Positions 1 to 7,928 of a stretch of 64,000 bases of DNA are shown here, piece by piece (position 1 is the first letter of the stretch; each line of letters starts with the position of its first letter). Below the pieces are notes generated by a model. That model was not told where the DNA came from. It made no database searches and saw only the letters and a program-made list of their open reading frames with translations. The position numbers were made by a program, and so were the translations under genes. The DNA comes from CAYOYK01 sp964408185 (lineage in GTDB: Bacteria > Bacillota > Clostridia > Christensenellales > Aristaeellaceae): assembly GCA_964408185.1 (NCBI GenBank), contig CAYOYK010000010.1, positions 3,974 to 67,973 on the forward strand. The letters run 5' to 3'.

Positions 1-1039
1 TCAGGTATTCCTTGATGCGGCGCTTCTCGTCGTCATTCTCCGGCAGGGCGATCATCGTCTGGCCATAGAGCTTATGGTTGAGCTGGCGCATATCGGCCGA
101 AAGGATGTTTACATCCACGCCGACCTCGCGGATAAGGCGGGATAGGATCGGCTTCTCGGCGGTCTCCCCGTCAAACACGATGCGCAGGGCGGGTTCCGCA
201 GGCACGGCCTCCTCCTGCGGCAGAATGCCGAACAGGCGCTTCCCGGCCGCGGACTTAGTGTGCAAAAACACATCGTCCACAGAGCCCTGCTCCACCACCT
301 TGCCGTTATCCAAAATGGCGACCTTGTTGCAGATCTGCCGGATCACGGCCATCTCGTGCGTAATGACCACCACGGTAATGCCCATCTTCTTGTTGATATC
401 CTGCAAAAGCTGAAGGATGGACTGCGTGGTCATGGGGTCGAGGGCGCTGGTGGCCTCGTCGCAAAGGAGCATCTCCGGGTCGCTGGCCAGCGCGCGGGCG
501 ATGGCCACGCGCTGCTTCTGCCCGCCGCTGAGCTGCGTTGGGTAAGCGTTCGCCTTGTTCTCCAGCCCGACGATGCGGAGCAGCTCCGTCACGCGCTCGT
601 TGGCACGCTCCTTGGGCACGCCCGCGATCTCCAACGGATAGCGCACATTGCGGGCGACGTTCTTTTGCATGAGCAGGTTGAACTGCTGAAAGATCATCCC
701 CATCCGGCGGCGCAGGGCGCGCAGCTCCTTGCCGTTGAGCGCGTAGATATCCTTGCCGTCGATGTACACGCGTCCGTCGTTGGGGGTATCCAGCCGATTG
801 AGGCAGCGGATCAGCGTGCTCTTGCCCGCGCCGCTCATGCCGATGATGCCGTAAATATCGCCCTTCTCGATGGTCAGGTTGATGTTATCCAGCGCCACCA
901 CCTCGCCGCCGGGTACGGCGTACACCTTGTGCAGACCGACAATCTCGATCTGCGGCGGGGCGGCGCAGGCCAGCTCGTTCGGGTCTACGTCAAAATGGTC
1001 AAACAGGTCGGCCTCGTTGGGAAGTGAGTTTGGCTGCAC
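1..1039 (-). CDS. metN: Methionine ABC transporter ATP-binding protein MetN (3' end outside window)
   Basis: Energises uptake of methionine or its derivatives at the cytoplasmic membrane, normally with MetI permease and MetQ lipoprotein, which would lie beyond the left edge. Translation from GTG 1039 gives Walker A GMSGAGKST (about residues 67-75), the Q-loop FQQFNLL, signature LSGGQKQR, Walker B LLCDEATSALDP and the H-loop THEM. The last 80 or so residues read as the regulatory NIL domain typical of MetN. About 346 codons are present and the stop is missing, close to full family length. The GTG start is chosen because AAAGGAGA lies about 10 bases upstream and no better codon follows. An N-terminal extension of roughly 30 residues precedes the ABC core. 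Expression is probably governed by the leader peptide and terminator at 1064-1195. Confidence 0.93.
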   Translation of the reverse strand, partial: MQPNSLPNEADLFDHFDVDPNELACAAPPQIEIVGLHKVYAVPGGEVVALDNINLTIEKGDIYGIIGMSGAGKSTLIRCLNRLDTPNDGRVYIDGKDIYALNGKELRALRRRMGMIFQQFNLLMQKNVARNVRYPLEIAGVPKERANERVTELLRIVGLENKANAYPTQLSGGQKQRVAIARALASDPEMLLCDEATSALDPMTTQSILQLLQDINKKMGITVVVITHEMAVIRQICNKVAILDNGKVVEQGSVDDVFLHTKSAAGKRLFGILPQEEAVPAEPALRIVFDGETAEKPILSRLIREVGVDVNILSADMRQLNHKLYGQTMIALPENDDEKRRIKEYL

Positions 1040-1063
1040 GTTTGTCTCTCCTTTGCATTCAAT

Positions 1064-1096
1064 AAAAAGCCCGCCTCGCACTGATGCGAAGCGGGC
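1064..1096 (-). terminator. Intrinsic terminator in the metN leader (attenuator)
   Basis: A 12-bp stem (1069-1080 with 1085-1096, one G-U pair), a 4-base loop, and a U run from 1068-1064 lie between the leader peptide stop and the metN ribosome binding site. Because it sits between promoter and gene, it must be conditionally read through. Confidence 0.88.
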
Positions 1097-1111
1097 CCGA
1101 AACGGTATATC

Positions 1112-1195
1112 TCAAGCGACGCAACACAAACAGCACGAGGAAACACTCGCGCACATCATGAGCATCGACATGGCACATGGGTGGCTCACGAGCAT
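1112..1195 (-). CDS. Cys/Met-rich leader peptide upstream of metN
   Basis: A short reading frame in the metN leader codes for 27 residues from ATG 1195, or 25 from GTG 1189. The GTG is 8 bases after AGGAGG and the ATG only 2, so GTG is the likelier start. Counted from ATG, Met is at residues 1, 9, 11, 13 and 14, and Cys at 7, 15, 21, 22, 24 and 25: 11 of 27 residues. TGA at 1114-1112 lies 16 bases before the terminator stem. Such bias matches classic attenuation leaders, in which ribosome stalling on scarce charged tRNA controls termination. It is not an S-box leader, since the conserved S-box core is absent. The function is inferred. Confidence 0.75.
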   Translation of the reverse strand: MLVSHPCAMSMLMMCASVSSCCLCCVA

Positions 1196-1231
1196 TCCCT
1201 CCTCTGCTTGGCTTACGCCTGACTTGTGCGG

Positions 1232-1260
1232 ATTATACCGTATCCCTCCCCCCTTGTCAA
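1232..1260 (-). promoter_or_regulatory. Vegetative promoter of the metN operon
   Basis: Perfect TTGACA (1260-1255), a 17-bp spacer and perfect TATAAT (1237-1232). The transcript would start near 1225, about 30 bases before the leader peptide. Confidence 0.92.
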
Positions 1261-1320
1261 GCCGCCGACGCGATTTTTTTGGGGAAGGTGCACGGAAAGT
1301 ACAAACGCGCCCGCAATCCC

Positions 1321-1349
1321 TTGACGGAAAGGCACGAAAAAGGTAAAAT
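1321..1349 (+). promoter_or_regulatory. Promoter of the transglutaminase/pilus-like operon
   Basis: TTGACG (1321-1326), 17-bp spacer, TAAAAT (1344-1349). It diverges from the metN promoter and lies about 40 bases before the GTG start at 1391. Confidence 0.8.
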
Positions 1350-1390
1350 GTTGCAAGCCCTTATCCCGTGCGTTGATGGAGGAATCGAGC

Positions 1391-2230
1391 GTGACAGACC
1401 GTACCGGCCCGCATGCCTTGGGTACGCCGCGATGGAACCGCTTCCGCGCGGCGCTGCTGGCCTGCCTGCTGGCGCTTGGCTCGACCGCCTGCGCGTGGAC
1501 GCTCTGCTTCCCGGAGGCGCTGGGCGCGGACGTGTATAAAAAGAGCGGCTTTGTGGTGGACGCGAGCCAATCCGCCATGGGGATTGTGATGGCGCAGTAC
1601 CAGACAAGCGAAAAGCGCCTGAAGGTGCGCGTCTCAAGGGGCGACGACATGTACACCTACGACCTCAACCAAAACGGAGAGTACGAGGTGTTCCCTCTGC
1701 AAATGGGCAGCGGCAAGTACAAGGTGCAGCTTTACCAGCAGGTCTCCGGCGATCGGTACTCCTCCGTGGCCTCGGTGAGCTTCCGCGCGGAGCTGGACAA
1801 CGAGATGGCCCCTTACCTCTGCCCCAGCCAGTACGTGTGGTATACGGCGCAGTCCGACGCGGTGGCCAAATCGCAGGAGCTGTGCCTCGGCCTCACCTCG
1901 GATTCGGACAAGGTGCGCGCCATCTACGAGTACGTGACCAAGAATGTGGTGTACGATTACATTCTTGCCGCAACCGTCAAGTCCGGCTATCTGCCGGATG
2001 TGGACAGCGTGCTGTCCTGCCGCAAGGGCATCTGCTTCGATGTGGCCGCGCTCATGGCCTGCATGCTGCGCACGCAGGATATCCCCACGCAGCTCGTCAT
2101 CGGCTATGCGGACAAAAACTACCACGCGTGGAATAACATCTATGTGGACGGCGAATGGCTGCGCTACGATGCCACCGCCGTCATCAGCAATACCAAGGTC
2201 AGCACGTACACGCAGGAGCGTGTGTACTGA
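1391..2230 (+). CDS. Secreted transglutaminase-like domain protein
   Basis: A protein of about 279 residues with a basic N terminus and hydrophobic stretch (about residues 15-35), read as a signal peptide or anchor. The C-terminal half is a transglutaminase-like (papain-fold) domain: the Cys of RKGICFDVAALM, the His of YHAWNNIYV and the Asp of WLRYDAT form the expected triad. The middle part is beta-rich and unassigned. GTG 1391 is preferred over TTG 1373 or ATG 1376 because GGAGG lies 8 bases upstream of it. It is first in a co-directional run with the pilus-like genes (21 bases to the next), so it may process or crosslink envelope proteins; that link is inferred. Such domains can act as proteases, deamidases or crosslinkers. 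Confidence 0.8.
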   Translation: MTDRTGPHALGTPRWNRFRAALLACLLALGSTACAWTLCFPEALGADVYKKSGFVVDASQSAMGIVMAQYQTSEKRLKVRVSRGDDMYTYDLNQNGEYEVFPLQMGSGKYKVQLYQQVSGDRYSSVASVSFRAELDNEMAPYLCPSQYVWYTAQSDAVAKSQELCLGLTSDSDKVRAIYEYVTKNVVYDYILAATVKSGYLPDVDSVLSCRKGICFDVAALMACMLRTQDIPTQLVIGYADKNYHAWNNIYVDGEWLRYDATAVISNTKVSTYTQERVY

Positions 2231-2251
2231 GCCAATAAGGAGGCTGCCCCT

Positions 2252-3313
2252 ATGGCGCGACGCAATGGAAAATCACGGAACCTGCTCACCTCCGCCGAGC
2301 TGAGCATCCTGTGCGAGCAGCTGGCGCTGATCCTCAGCTCCGGCCTGCCCCTGCACGACGGCGTGGACGCGCTGTGCGATAATTACCGCGATTCGCGCTA
2401 CGCCGAGGCGTTTGCCACGCTCAACCAGACGGTGCTGGAGAGCGGCAGCCTGCACGACGGGCTGGAGGCGGCGGGCGTGTTCCCCACCTATTTGGTGGAA
2501 ATGGCGCAGATCGGCGAAAAAACCGGCGAGCTGGACCATGTGATGAGCGACTTGGCGGCCTACTACCAGCGCGAGGACAAGGTGCGCAAGTCCATCCGCA
2601 ACGCGGTGGTCTACCCGCTGGCGCTGATCATCATGATGGCCGTGCTCATTGTGGTGCTGATTACACAGGTGCTGCCTATCTTTGAGGATGTGTTCCGCGG
2701 GCTGGGCGTATCGCTGGACGGTGCCGGCGAGACGTGGATGAACGTGGGCATGGGCGTGGGCCGCGGCGTGCTGATCCTCGCGGGCGTGTTTGTCGTGCTG
2801 GCGCTGGCGTTTGTGCTGATCCTGCGCGGCGACAGCAGCCCATCCGCCAAGAGCTTTCTGTTCCGCTTCGTTACGCCGTTGCAGCGCCTCAACCAAAAGC
2901 TCTGCGCGGGCCGCTTCGCCGAGACTCTGGCCATGATGCTGCGCAGCGGCTACCCGCTGGACGAGTCCCTCGGCCTGATCGAGCGCATCCTGACCGACCC
3001 GGACGTGACGGCCAAGGTGCATAGCTGCCGCGAAAAAATGCAGAGCGGCAAGCCCTTCGCCGATGCGGTGGAGGAGCTTGGTCTGTTTGAAAAGCTGCAT
3101 TGCCGCATGATCCGCGTGGGCGCGCAGGCCGGGCAGACCGATAGCGTAATGCAGCGCTTGGCTTCAATTTACGATGAGGAAATGGACGAATCCATCGGCC
3201 GTGTCGTCGGGGTCATCGAGCCTACGCTGGTGGCGCTGATGAGCGTTATCATCGGCGCGATTCTGCTCAGCGTCATGCTCCCGCTGATGAGCGTTCTTTC
3301 CGGCATGGCGTAA
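2252..3313 (+). CDS. Type II secretion system F family / PilC-like inner-membrane platform protein
   Basis: A 353-residue polytopic protein with the duplicated T2SF arrangement: cytoplasmic helices around residues 10-115, a membrane segment near 120-145 (VVYPLALIIMMAVLIV), another near 165-190, a second cytoplasmic repeat (GRFAETLAMMLRSGYPLDES), and a C-terminal membrane helix. In type IV pilus and type II secretion machines this protein links the motor ATPase to pilin assembly. AAGGAGG lies 8 bases before ATG. It is followed by four small pseudopilin-like genes and a PilT-type ATPase, so it is probably the platform of a pilus or pseudopilus. No PilB-type assembly ATPase or prepilin peptidase is in the window. 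Confidence 0.88.
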   Translation: MARRNGKSRNLLTSAELSILCEQLALILSSGLPLHDGVDALCDNYRDSRYAEAFATLNQTVLESGSLHDGLEAAGVFPTYLVEMAQIGEKTGELDHVMSDLAAYYQREDKVRKSIRNAVVYPLALIIMMAVLIVVLITQVLPIFEDVFRGLGVSLDGAGETWMNVGMGVGRGVLILAGVFVVLALAFVLILRGDSSPSAKSFLFRFVTPLQRLNQKLCAGRFAETLAMMLRSGYPLDESLGLIERILTDPDVTAKVHSCREKMQSGKPFADAVEELGLFEKLHCRMIRVGAQAGQTDSVMQRLASIYDEEMDESIGRVVGVIEPTLVALMSVIIGAILLSVMLPLMSVLSGMA

Positions 3314-3349
3314 CTCCGAGAGAAAACCCACACGGAAAGGAGAGCGCGA

Positions 3350-3676
3350 GTGGACAAAAAGCGCAATCCCCACGCCCAGTGGCGCGGGCTTCTGGTTACA
3401 GCCGTCACCTTTTTTCTGGCCGTCGGCGTACTGGTATTGGTCGCCTCGCAGGTGGCGGGGCGGAACGACAGCGAGCAGACCGATCTGCTCCAACAGGCGG
3501 TTTTGCGCGCCTCGCTGACCTGCTATGCCGTGGAGGGCCGCTACCCCGCCGACGCGGCCTATCTGGAGGAGCACTATGGCGTCAGCTATGACCACGAGCG
3601 GTATCTGATCGTGCTGGATGGCTTTGCGGAAAACATCCTGCCGGATATCCGCGTGCTGGTCAAGGGAGGGCAGTAG
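3350..3676 (+). CDS. Small membrane-anchored pseudopilin-like protein
   Basis: 108 residues starting at GTG 3350 (AAAGGAGA 8 bases upstream). One membrane helix (about 15-35) is followed by an amphipathic segment with CYAVEGRYPADAAYLEEHYG, which resembles the conserved region after the first helix of GspG-like pseudopilins. The usual prepilin cleavage motif (Gly, hydrophobic run, Glu at +5) is not evident, so processing by a prepilin peptidase is doubtful. Its position inside the pilus-like operon supports a structural role. The stop is TAG, overlapping the spacer to the next ribosome binding site. Confidence 0.6.
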   Translation: MDKKRNPHAQWRGLLVTAVTFFLAVGVLVLVASQVAGRNDSEQTDLLQQAVLRASLTCYAVEGRYPADAAYLEEHYGVSYDHERYLIVLDGFAENILPDIRVLVKGGQ

Positions 3677-3677
3677 C

Positions 3678-4178
3678 ATGCGAAAGCAGAAAATCGGCGT
3701 CTCCCACTCAGTCTCCGGGGTGTTCGTGTTCCTGCTGGTCGGCCTGTTCGCCGTTTCCGCGCTGATGCTCACGCTCATTGGCACGCGCGTCTACCGCAAC
3801 GTCAACGAGGCGGGCACGCAGAACAGCCAGAGCCAGCTCCTCGTCAGCTATTTGGGCAACAAGCTGCGCTCGTATGACGCGTGCGGGAGCGTCGCCGTGG
3901 AGAGCCGGGACGGGCTGAGCGTGCTCCGGCTCTCCGAGCGCTTGGACGGCGAGGCCTACGAGACGCTGATCTACGGCTATGATGGAGCGGTGTACGAGCA
4001 GCTTGTGCCGACCGGGCAGAGCTTCAGCCCGGAGGACGGGCAGCGCATTGCCGAGGTCGAGAGCCTGTCATTCGCGCTGTCGGACGACGGCCTTGCGACG
4101 CTGTCCGTTGTGGAGGCCTCCGGCAAAAGCCGCACGCTGCACGTTGCGCTGCGCAGCGCGCAGGAAGGGGGCCTGTGA
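3678..4178 (+). CDS. DUF4860-like membrane-anchored protein
   Basis: 166 residues. A basic start (MRKQKIGVSHSVSG) precedes one membrane helix of about 25 residues and a beta-rich outer domain, the layout of DUF4860 proteins found in clostridial type IV pilus-like loci. ATG 3678 is preferred because GGGAGGG lies 8 bases upstream. The C terminus overlaps the next gene by 4 bases. Probably a minor pilin-like component; the function is not known. Confidence 0.6.
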   Translation: MRKQKIGVSHSVSGVFVFLLVGLFAVSALMLTLIGTRVYRNVNEAGTQNSQSQLLVSYLGNKLRSYDACGSVAVESRDGLSVLRLSERLDGEAYETLIYGYDGAVYEQLVPTGQSFSPEDGQRIAEVESLSFALSDDGLATLSVVEASGKSRTLHVALRSAQEGGL

Positions 4179-4582
4179 CCGTGAACCGATACCGGGGCAA
4201 CATCGTGCTGGTGGAGCTGCTGATCGTGCTGATCTTTTTTTCGCTGTCTCAGGCGATCCTTGTGCAAGTGTTCGCGGACGCGCAGAGCAAGACCGCCCGC
4301 AGCGAGATGCTCGGCGACGCGCTGCTGGCCGCGCAGGACGCGGCGGAGCAGCTCGGCTGCACGGACGAGCCGGAGGCGCTGCTGGAGGGCATGGGCTACG
4401 CGCTCTCGGACGGCCTGTACCGCTATGACGCGCCCGCCGGGTATGCCATCACCGCGCAAATCTCCCGTTTGCGCCAGCCGGGCGGCCTGCTGACCAGCAT
4501 TGCGCTGTCCGCCGCCAAGGACGGGGAGGCCCTTTTCACACTGCCCGTCAGCCGATACGCGCCAGAGGAGGTGCAGCCATGA
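4175..4582 (+). CDS. Pseudopilin-like protein
   Basis: 135 residues, start GTG 4175 (or GTG 4181). The N terminus RGNIVLVELLIVLIFFSL strongly recalls a type IV prepilin (Gly at the cleavage site, then a hydrophobic helix containing Glu), but the Glu is at +6 rather than +5. A short globular tail follows. It overlaps the genes on both sides by 4 bases, so translation is probably coupled. Confidence 0.6.
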   Translation: MTVNRYRGNIVLVELLIVLIFFSLSQAILVQVFADAQSKTARSEMLGDALLAAQDAAEQLGCTDEPEALLEGMGYALSDGLYRYDAPAGYAITAQISRLRQPGGLLTSIALSAAKDGEALFTLPVSRYAPEEVQP

Positions 4583-5049
4583 GCCGCGATCAAAGCGAAT
4601 ACCACGTGGGCATTGGCGCGTCCTCGGTGCTGATGATCCTCGTCGTGCTGGCGCTGACGGCCGTCAGCCTGCTGGCGCTCAGCAGCGCGCGCAATACCGC
4701 CGCGCTGACGGAGCGCAGCCAGCGCATGACCGTCGATTATTACACAGCGGCAAGCGACGCGCAGCTTCGGCTCATGGAGGCCGACCAATGGCTGCTGGCC
4801 GCCCGTGAGGACGCCACGGACGAGGCGACCTACCAGCTCGCGCTGGACGCAACGCTGCCCGCCGGCTTTACCCGCACGGAGACGGGCTTCGCGTTTGAGG
4901 TAGACGCGGGCGATGGGCGGGTGCTGGCCGTGGAGGCCAACCTCGCGCCCTATGACCAGTCCGACGCGCGCTATGCCGTGATCCGGCACCAGCTCGTCGG
5001 CGCGCCCGCCGAGGACGGCAGCTCGCACTACACCCTGATAGGAGAATAG
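4579..5049 (+). CDS. Membrane-anchored protein of the pilus-like operon
   Basis: 156 residues with an N-terminal helix (about 15-38, ASSVLMILVVLALTAVSLLA) followed by an alpha/beta outer domain. The overall form resembles PilX/GspK-type minor pilins, without a clear processing motif. ATG overlaps the preceding stop; the TAG stop is one base before pilT. No family is recognised with confidence. Confidence 0.5.
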   Translation: MSRDQSEYHVGIGASSVLMILVVLALTAVSLLALSSARNTAALTERSQRMTVDYYTAASDAQLRLMEADQWLLAAREDATDEATYQLALDATLPAGFTRTETGFAFEVDAGDGRVLAVEANLAPYDQSDARYAVIRHQLVGAPAEDGSSHYTLIGE

Positions 5050-5050
5050 C

Positions 5051-6124
5051 ATGGACGACCGTTTTGATTTAACCGCTTTGCTCCAGCGCACGCTGGAGCT
5101 GGCCGGGAGCGACCTGTACGTCGTGCCCGGCGCGCCCGTCACCTGCAAGGTGAACGAGACCATGGAGCCTCTGACCGAGGACAAGCTGAACATCGCGGAC
5201 TGCGAAAGCCTGATCTCGCAGATCTATCAGGCGGCGCAGCAACGCCCCGTCGATCGGCTGCACGCGGTCGGCGACGATGATTTTTCGTTCAGCCTCAAGC
5301 ATATGGGGCGTTTCCGCTGCAACGCGTTCAAGCAGCGCGGCTCGCTGGCGGCGGTGCTGCGCGCCGTGCCCTTTGAGCTGCCCGACCCCGCCGTGCTCAA
5401 CATCCCGGAGGCGGTGCTGGCGCTCTCGCAGAAAAAGCGCGGCATGGTGCTTGTCACCGGCCCGGCCGGCAGCGGCAAATCGACCACGCTGGCCTGCATC
5501 ATCGATAAGATCAACCGGGAGCAGGAGGGCCACATCATCACCATCGAGGACCCCATCGAGTACCTGCATCCCCACAAGCGCTGCATCATCACCCAGCGCG
5601 AGGTGATGAACGATACCAAGAGCTTTGCTTACGCCCTGCGCGCGGCCCTGCGGCAGGCCCCGGACGTGATTTTGCTGGGCGAGATGCGCGACTTCGAGAC
5701 CATCCAAACCGCGCTGACAGCCGCCGAGACCGGCCATCTGCTGCTCTCCACGCTGCATACCATCGGCGCGAGCAAGACCATCGACCGCATCATCGACGTG
5801 TTTCCGGCCGGGCAGCAGCAGCAGGTGCGCGTGCAGCTGAGCCTTGTGCTGCGCGCCGTGGTCAGCCAACAGCTCATCCCCGCCATCAAGGGCGGCATGG
5901 TGCCCGCCTTCGAGGTGATGACGGTGGACAATGCCATCGCCAACATGATCCGCGAGAACAAAGCGCACCAGATGGACAACGTGATCTACGCGGGGTCCGC
6001 GCAGGGCATGATGACCATGGACGGCGATATTTTACGCCTCTACCGCGAGGGGGCCATCACGCGTGAAAACGCGCTGCTCTACGCGCTCAACCCGGATGTG
6101 CTCATCAAGCGCATGAGCGCCTGA
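5051..6124 (+). CDS. pilT: PilT-type twitching/retraction ATPase
   Basis: Hexameric ATPase of the type II secretion/type IV pilus superfamily, in the PilT (retraction) branch. Of 357 residues, Walker A GPAGSGKST is at about 137-145, the Asp box EDPIEY near 166, Walker B ILLGEMRD at 207-214 and the His box TGHLLLSTLHT at 227-237, all intact. Length matches PilT (about 340-360) rather than the longer PilB. It is last in the operon with the PilC-like platform and pseudopilin-like proteins, so it probably powers their movement. No clear terminator follows in the 55 bases before the convergent gene. Confidence 0.9.
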   Translation: MDDRFDLTALLQRTLELAGSDLYVVPGAPVTCKVNETMEPLTEDKLNIADCESLISQIYQAAQQRPVDRLHAVGDDDFSFSLKHMGRFRCNAFKQRGSLAAVLRAVPFELPDPAVLNIPEAVLALSQKKRGMVLVTGPAGSGKSTTLACIIDKINREQEGHIITIEDPIEYLHPHKRCIITQREVMNDTKSFAYALRAALRQAPDVILLGEMRDFETIQTALTAAETGHLLLSTLHTIGASKTIDRIIDVFPAGQQQQVRVQLSLVLRAVVSQQLIPAIKGGMVPAFEVMTVDNAIANMIRENKAHQMDNVIYAGSAQGMMTMDGDILRLYREGAITRENALLYALNPDVLIKRMSA

Positions 6125-6179
6125 CGGAACGCGGCGCGGCTTCCGCCCACCCGCGCATGTTCCCTCCCGACCGCCTTTC

Positions 6180-7343
6180 TCACCCCCGGCGATACTCGTC
6201 CGCCGTTCGGCGGATCAGCCGGAGCAAATAATCGACCGTCTCCCGCAGCTTGCCAACGTCCACCGCCTCGGCCCGATCGTCCGGGCTGTGCAGCGGCGCG
6301 GTAAAGATATCCCGCGAGGTCAGCGCGAGGGCGGGCACGCCGCTCATGGCAAACAAGCTGTGGTCGCCCTGCGGCCACGGCTCTATTTCGCTCCAAGCGG
6401 GGCCAAGGAGCTCGCGCGCGTCCTTGGCCAGCGCGTCCGGGCAGCCAAACAGGGCGATGGTGGTATCGCAGGCGGGCATGCCCACGCCGTCGATATTCGC
6501 GGCCCAAAGGTAGCGTTCCGGGTGCGAGAGGCTCTCGCGGAGATAGAGCAGCTCGCCGTCGTTTGCGTAGTTGTCCTCACCGCTGAAGAGGGTAAACTCC
6601 ACCGCGAACGGAAGCGCCTCGCCTTGCAGCGCTTCGGCCAGCGCCAGCACCACGGCGGAGCCGGACGCGTCATCCAGCGCGCCGGGCGTAAAGGCCTTGG
6701 TGTCCAGATGCGCGGAGAAGCATACCCGCTTGGGCTGATTGCCCATCAACGCGCAGACGTTGTACGCGTCGGTTTGTCCGCGCTCGGCGTCAATGCGGAG
6801 GCGGACGCTCCGGCCGTCCGTCAGCCTGTCCGCGTCCCCGCGGGCGATCACGGCGCAGGGCACCGCAAAGGCCCCGTCGTCAATCATCGGCGCGTCGCCG
6901 TCCGGCAGTCCGGCCGTGAGCGCCGCCCGCAGCCCGACGCTCTCCAGCCGGTCAATGAGGGCGCGATGCTCGTCCGGGTACCAGAAGGGGTTGTCCTTGG
7001 GCATCAGCTCCTCGCTGGCCAACCCGCCGCGCAGCAGCACGATTTTCCCGTTCAAATCCGCCGATTGCAGCGCCTCTGCCGATTCCGCGCAGACGAGCTC
7101 GCCGGTCGTGTCACAGGGCGCGGCGTATGGCGCGGGCCGTGCGGCAAGCGGGGTTCCGTCCACGGTCAGTATCGCGCCGCGATCCGTCCACCGCATGCAG
7201 TCAAAGCCCTGCTTTTCCACGGATAAGCCAAGGCCCGCCAGCACCTGTGCGGCGTACTCCGCCGCCTACCTGTGTGCTGCCGAGCCCAGCGGCCGAGGCC
7301 CGATCTGCACGGCAAACCTGTCAAAATGCGCCTGTGTGTTCAT
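6180..7343 (-). pseudogene. M28 family zinc aminopeptidase interrupted by an in-frame TAG
   Basis: Read from ATG 7343 (AGAGGAAG about 8 bases upstream), the first 25 codons end in IGPRPLGSAAHR, then a TAG at 7268-7266, and the same frame continues AAEYAAQVLAGLGLSVEK. This is the usual M28 opening (IGxRPxGS...AAxYxxxxLxxLG) with one stop in the helix. The rest is intact: zinc ligands in SAHLDT and GALDDASGSA, Glu pair region FSGEDNY, NIDGVGM and the final His of TAPLHSPDD. Translation could restart at GTG 7244 (354 residues) but without a good ribosome binding site. Either a recent nonsense mutation, a sequencing error, or readthrough. TAG serves as a normal stop in at least eight other genes here. 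Confidence 0.75.
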
Positions 7344-7460
7344 GCTTGTTCTTCCTCTCTATCCCGGCAAATCCATTTCGCCGGATCCATTCCTGCCAAT
7401 CCATCCCGGCAACGGCTTCCGCGCCGCGCGGACGACAGCTCGACCGACGCGCCTTTCGGC

Positions 7461-7928
7461 TTACTTTGCCGACGCAGCCCTGCGGGCCTCCTTGCGGGCG
7501 CGGCCGGCCTCGTAATCGGCGCGCTCCTGATCGGTCTCCGGCCGGAGCAGGGGCACCTCGGTCGGCAGATGCCTTGCGTCCAGCGCCACCAGCGTGAGCA
7601 GCGCGCGGTTGACCTGCCGCCGCTCGCCTAGTTGGCTCTCCACAAATGTGTCCACGCAGACCTCCATGCTGGTGCGGCCTGCGTAGGTCATGCGCCCGCG
7701 CAGCACCACGATGTCATCCAGCTCGGCGGGCGCTTGGAAATCCAGCTGCTCCACGGATGCGGTGGTCACCTTGCAGCCGCTGTGCCGCCGCGCCACCACG
7801 GCCGCGAGCACGTCGATCCATTGCATCAGCTGGCCTCCGAACAGGCGAAAGGAGCTGTTGACGTACATCGGCAGCACAATCTGGGTCATCTCGGCATAGC
7901 TCTCGGATACGGTTTTGGTCTGCCTCAT
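7461..7928 (-). CDS. Acyl-CoA thioesterase, hotdog fold
   Basis: 155 residues starting at ATG 7928 with AAGGAGG 8 bases before it; the ATG overlaps the TGA of the upstream gene. The sequence NSSFRLFGGQLMQWIDVLAA followed by the helix carrying VEQLDFQAP is characteristic of YciA/acot-type acyl-CoA thioesterases, which hydrolyse acyl-CoA to free acid and CoA in the cytoplasm. The tail is rich in Arg and Ala. It is co-transcribed with the unknown protein upstream; no functional link is apparent. Confidence 0.82.
   Translation of the reverse strand: MRQTKTVSESYAEMTQIVLPMYVNSSFRLFGGQLMQWIDVLAAVVARRHSGCKVTTASVEQLDFQAPAELDDIVVLRGRMTYAGRTSMEVCVDTFVESQLGERRQVNRALLTLVALDARHLPTEVPLLRPETDQERADYEAGRARKEARRAASAK

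Noticed and set aside
1100..1230. S-box (SAM-I) riboswitch upstream of metN
   Set aside because: The leader has an AGGAGGGA-like piece, but the conserved S-box helices and the GATGAAA-type core are missing; a leader peptide explains it better.
1480..1500. Lipobox in the transglutaminase-like protein
   Set aside because: The Cys after GSTA lacks the required Leu/Val at -3 with good context; read as a plain signal peptide or anchor.
7266..7268. Pyrrolysine or genome-wide TAG reassignment
   Set aside because: TAG ends at least eight ordinary genes (for example at 3676, 5049, 16666, 22326, 50263, 52915, 61361), and no Pyl genes are in the window.
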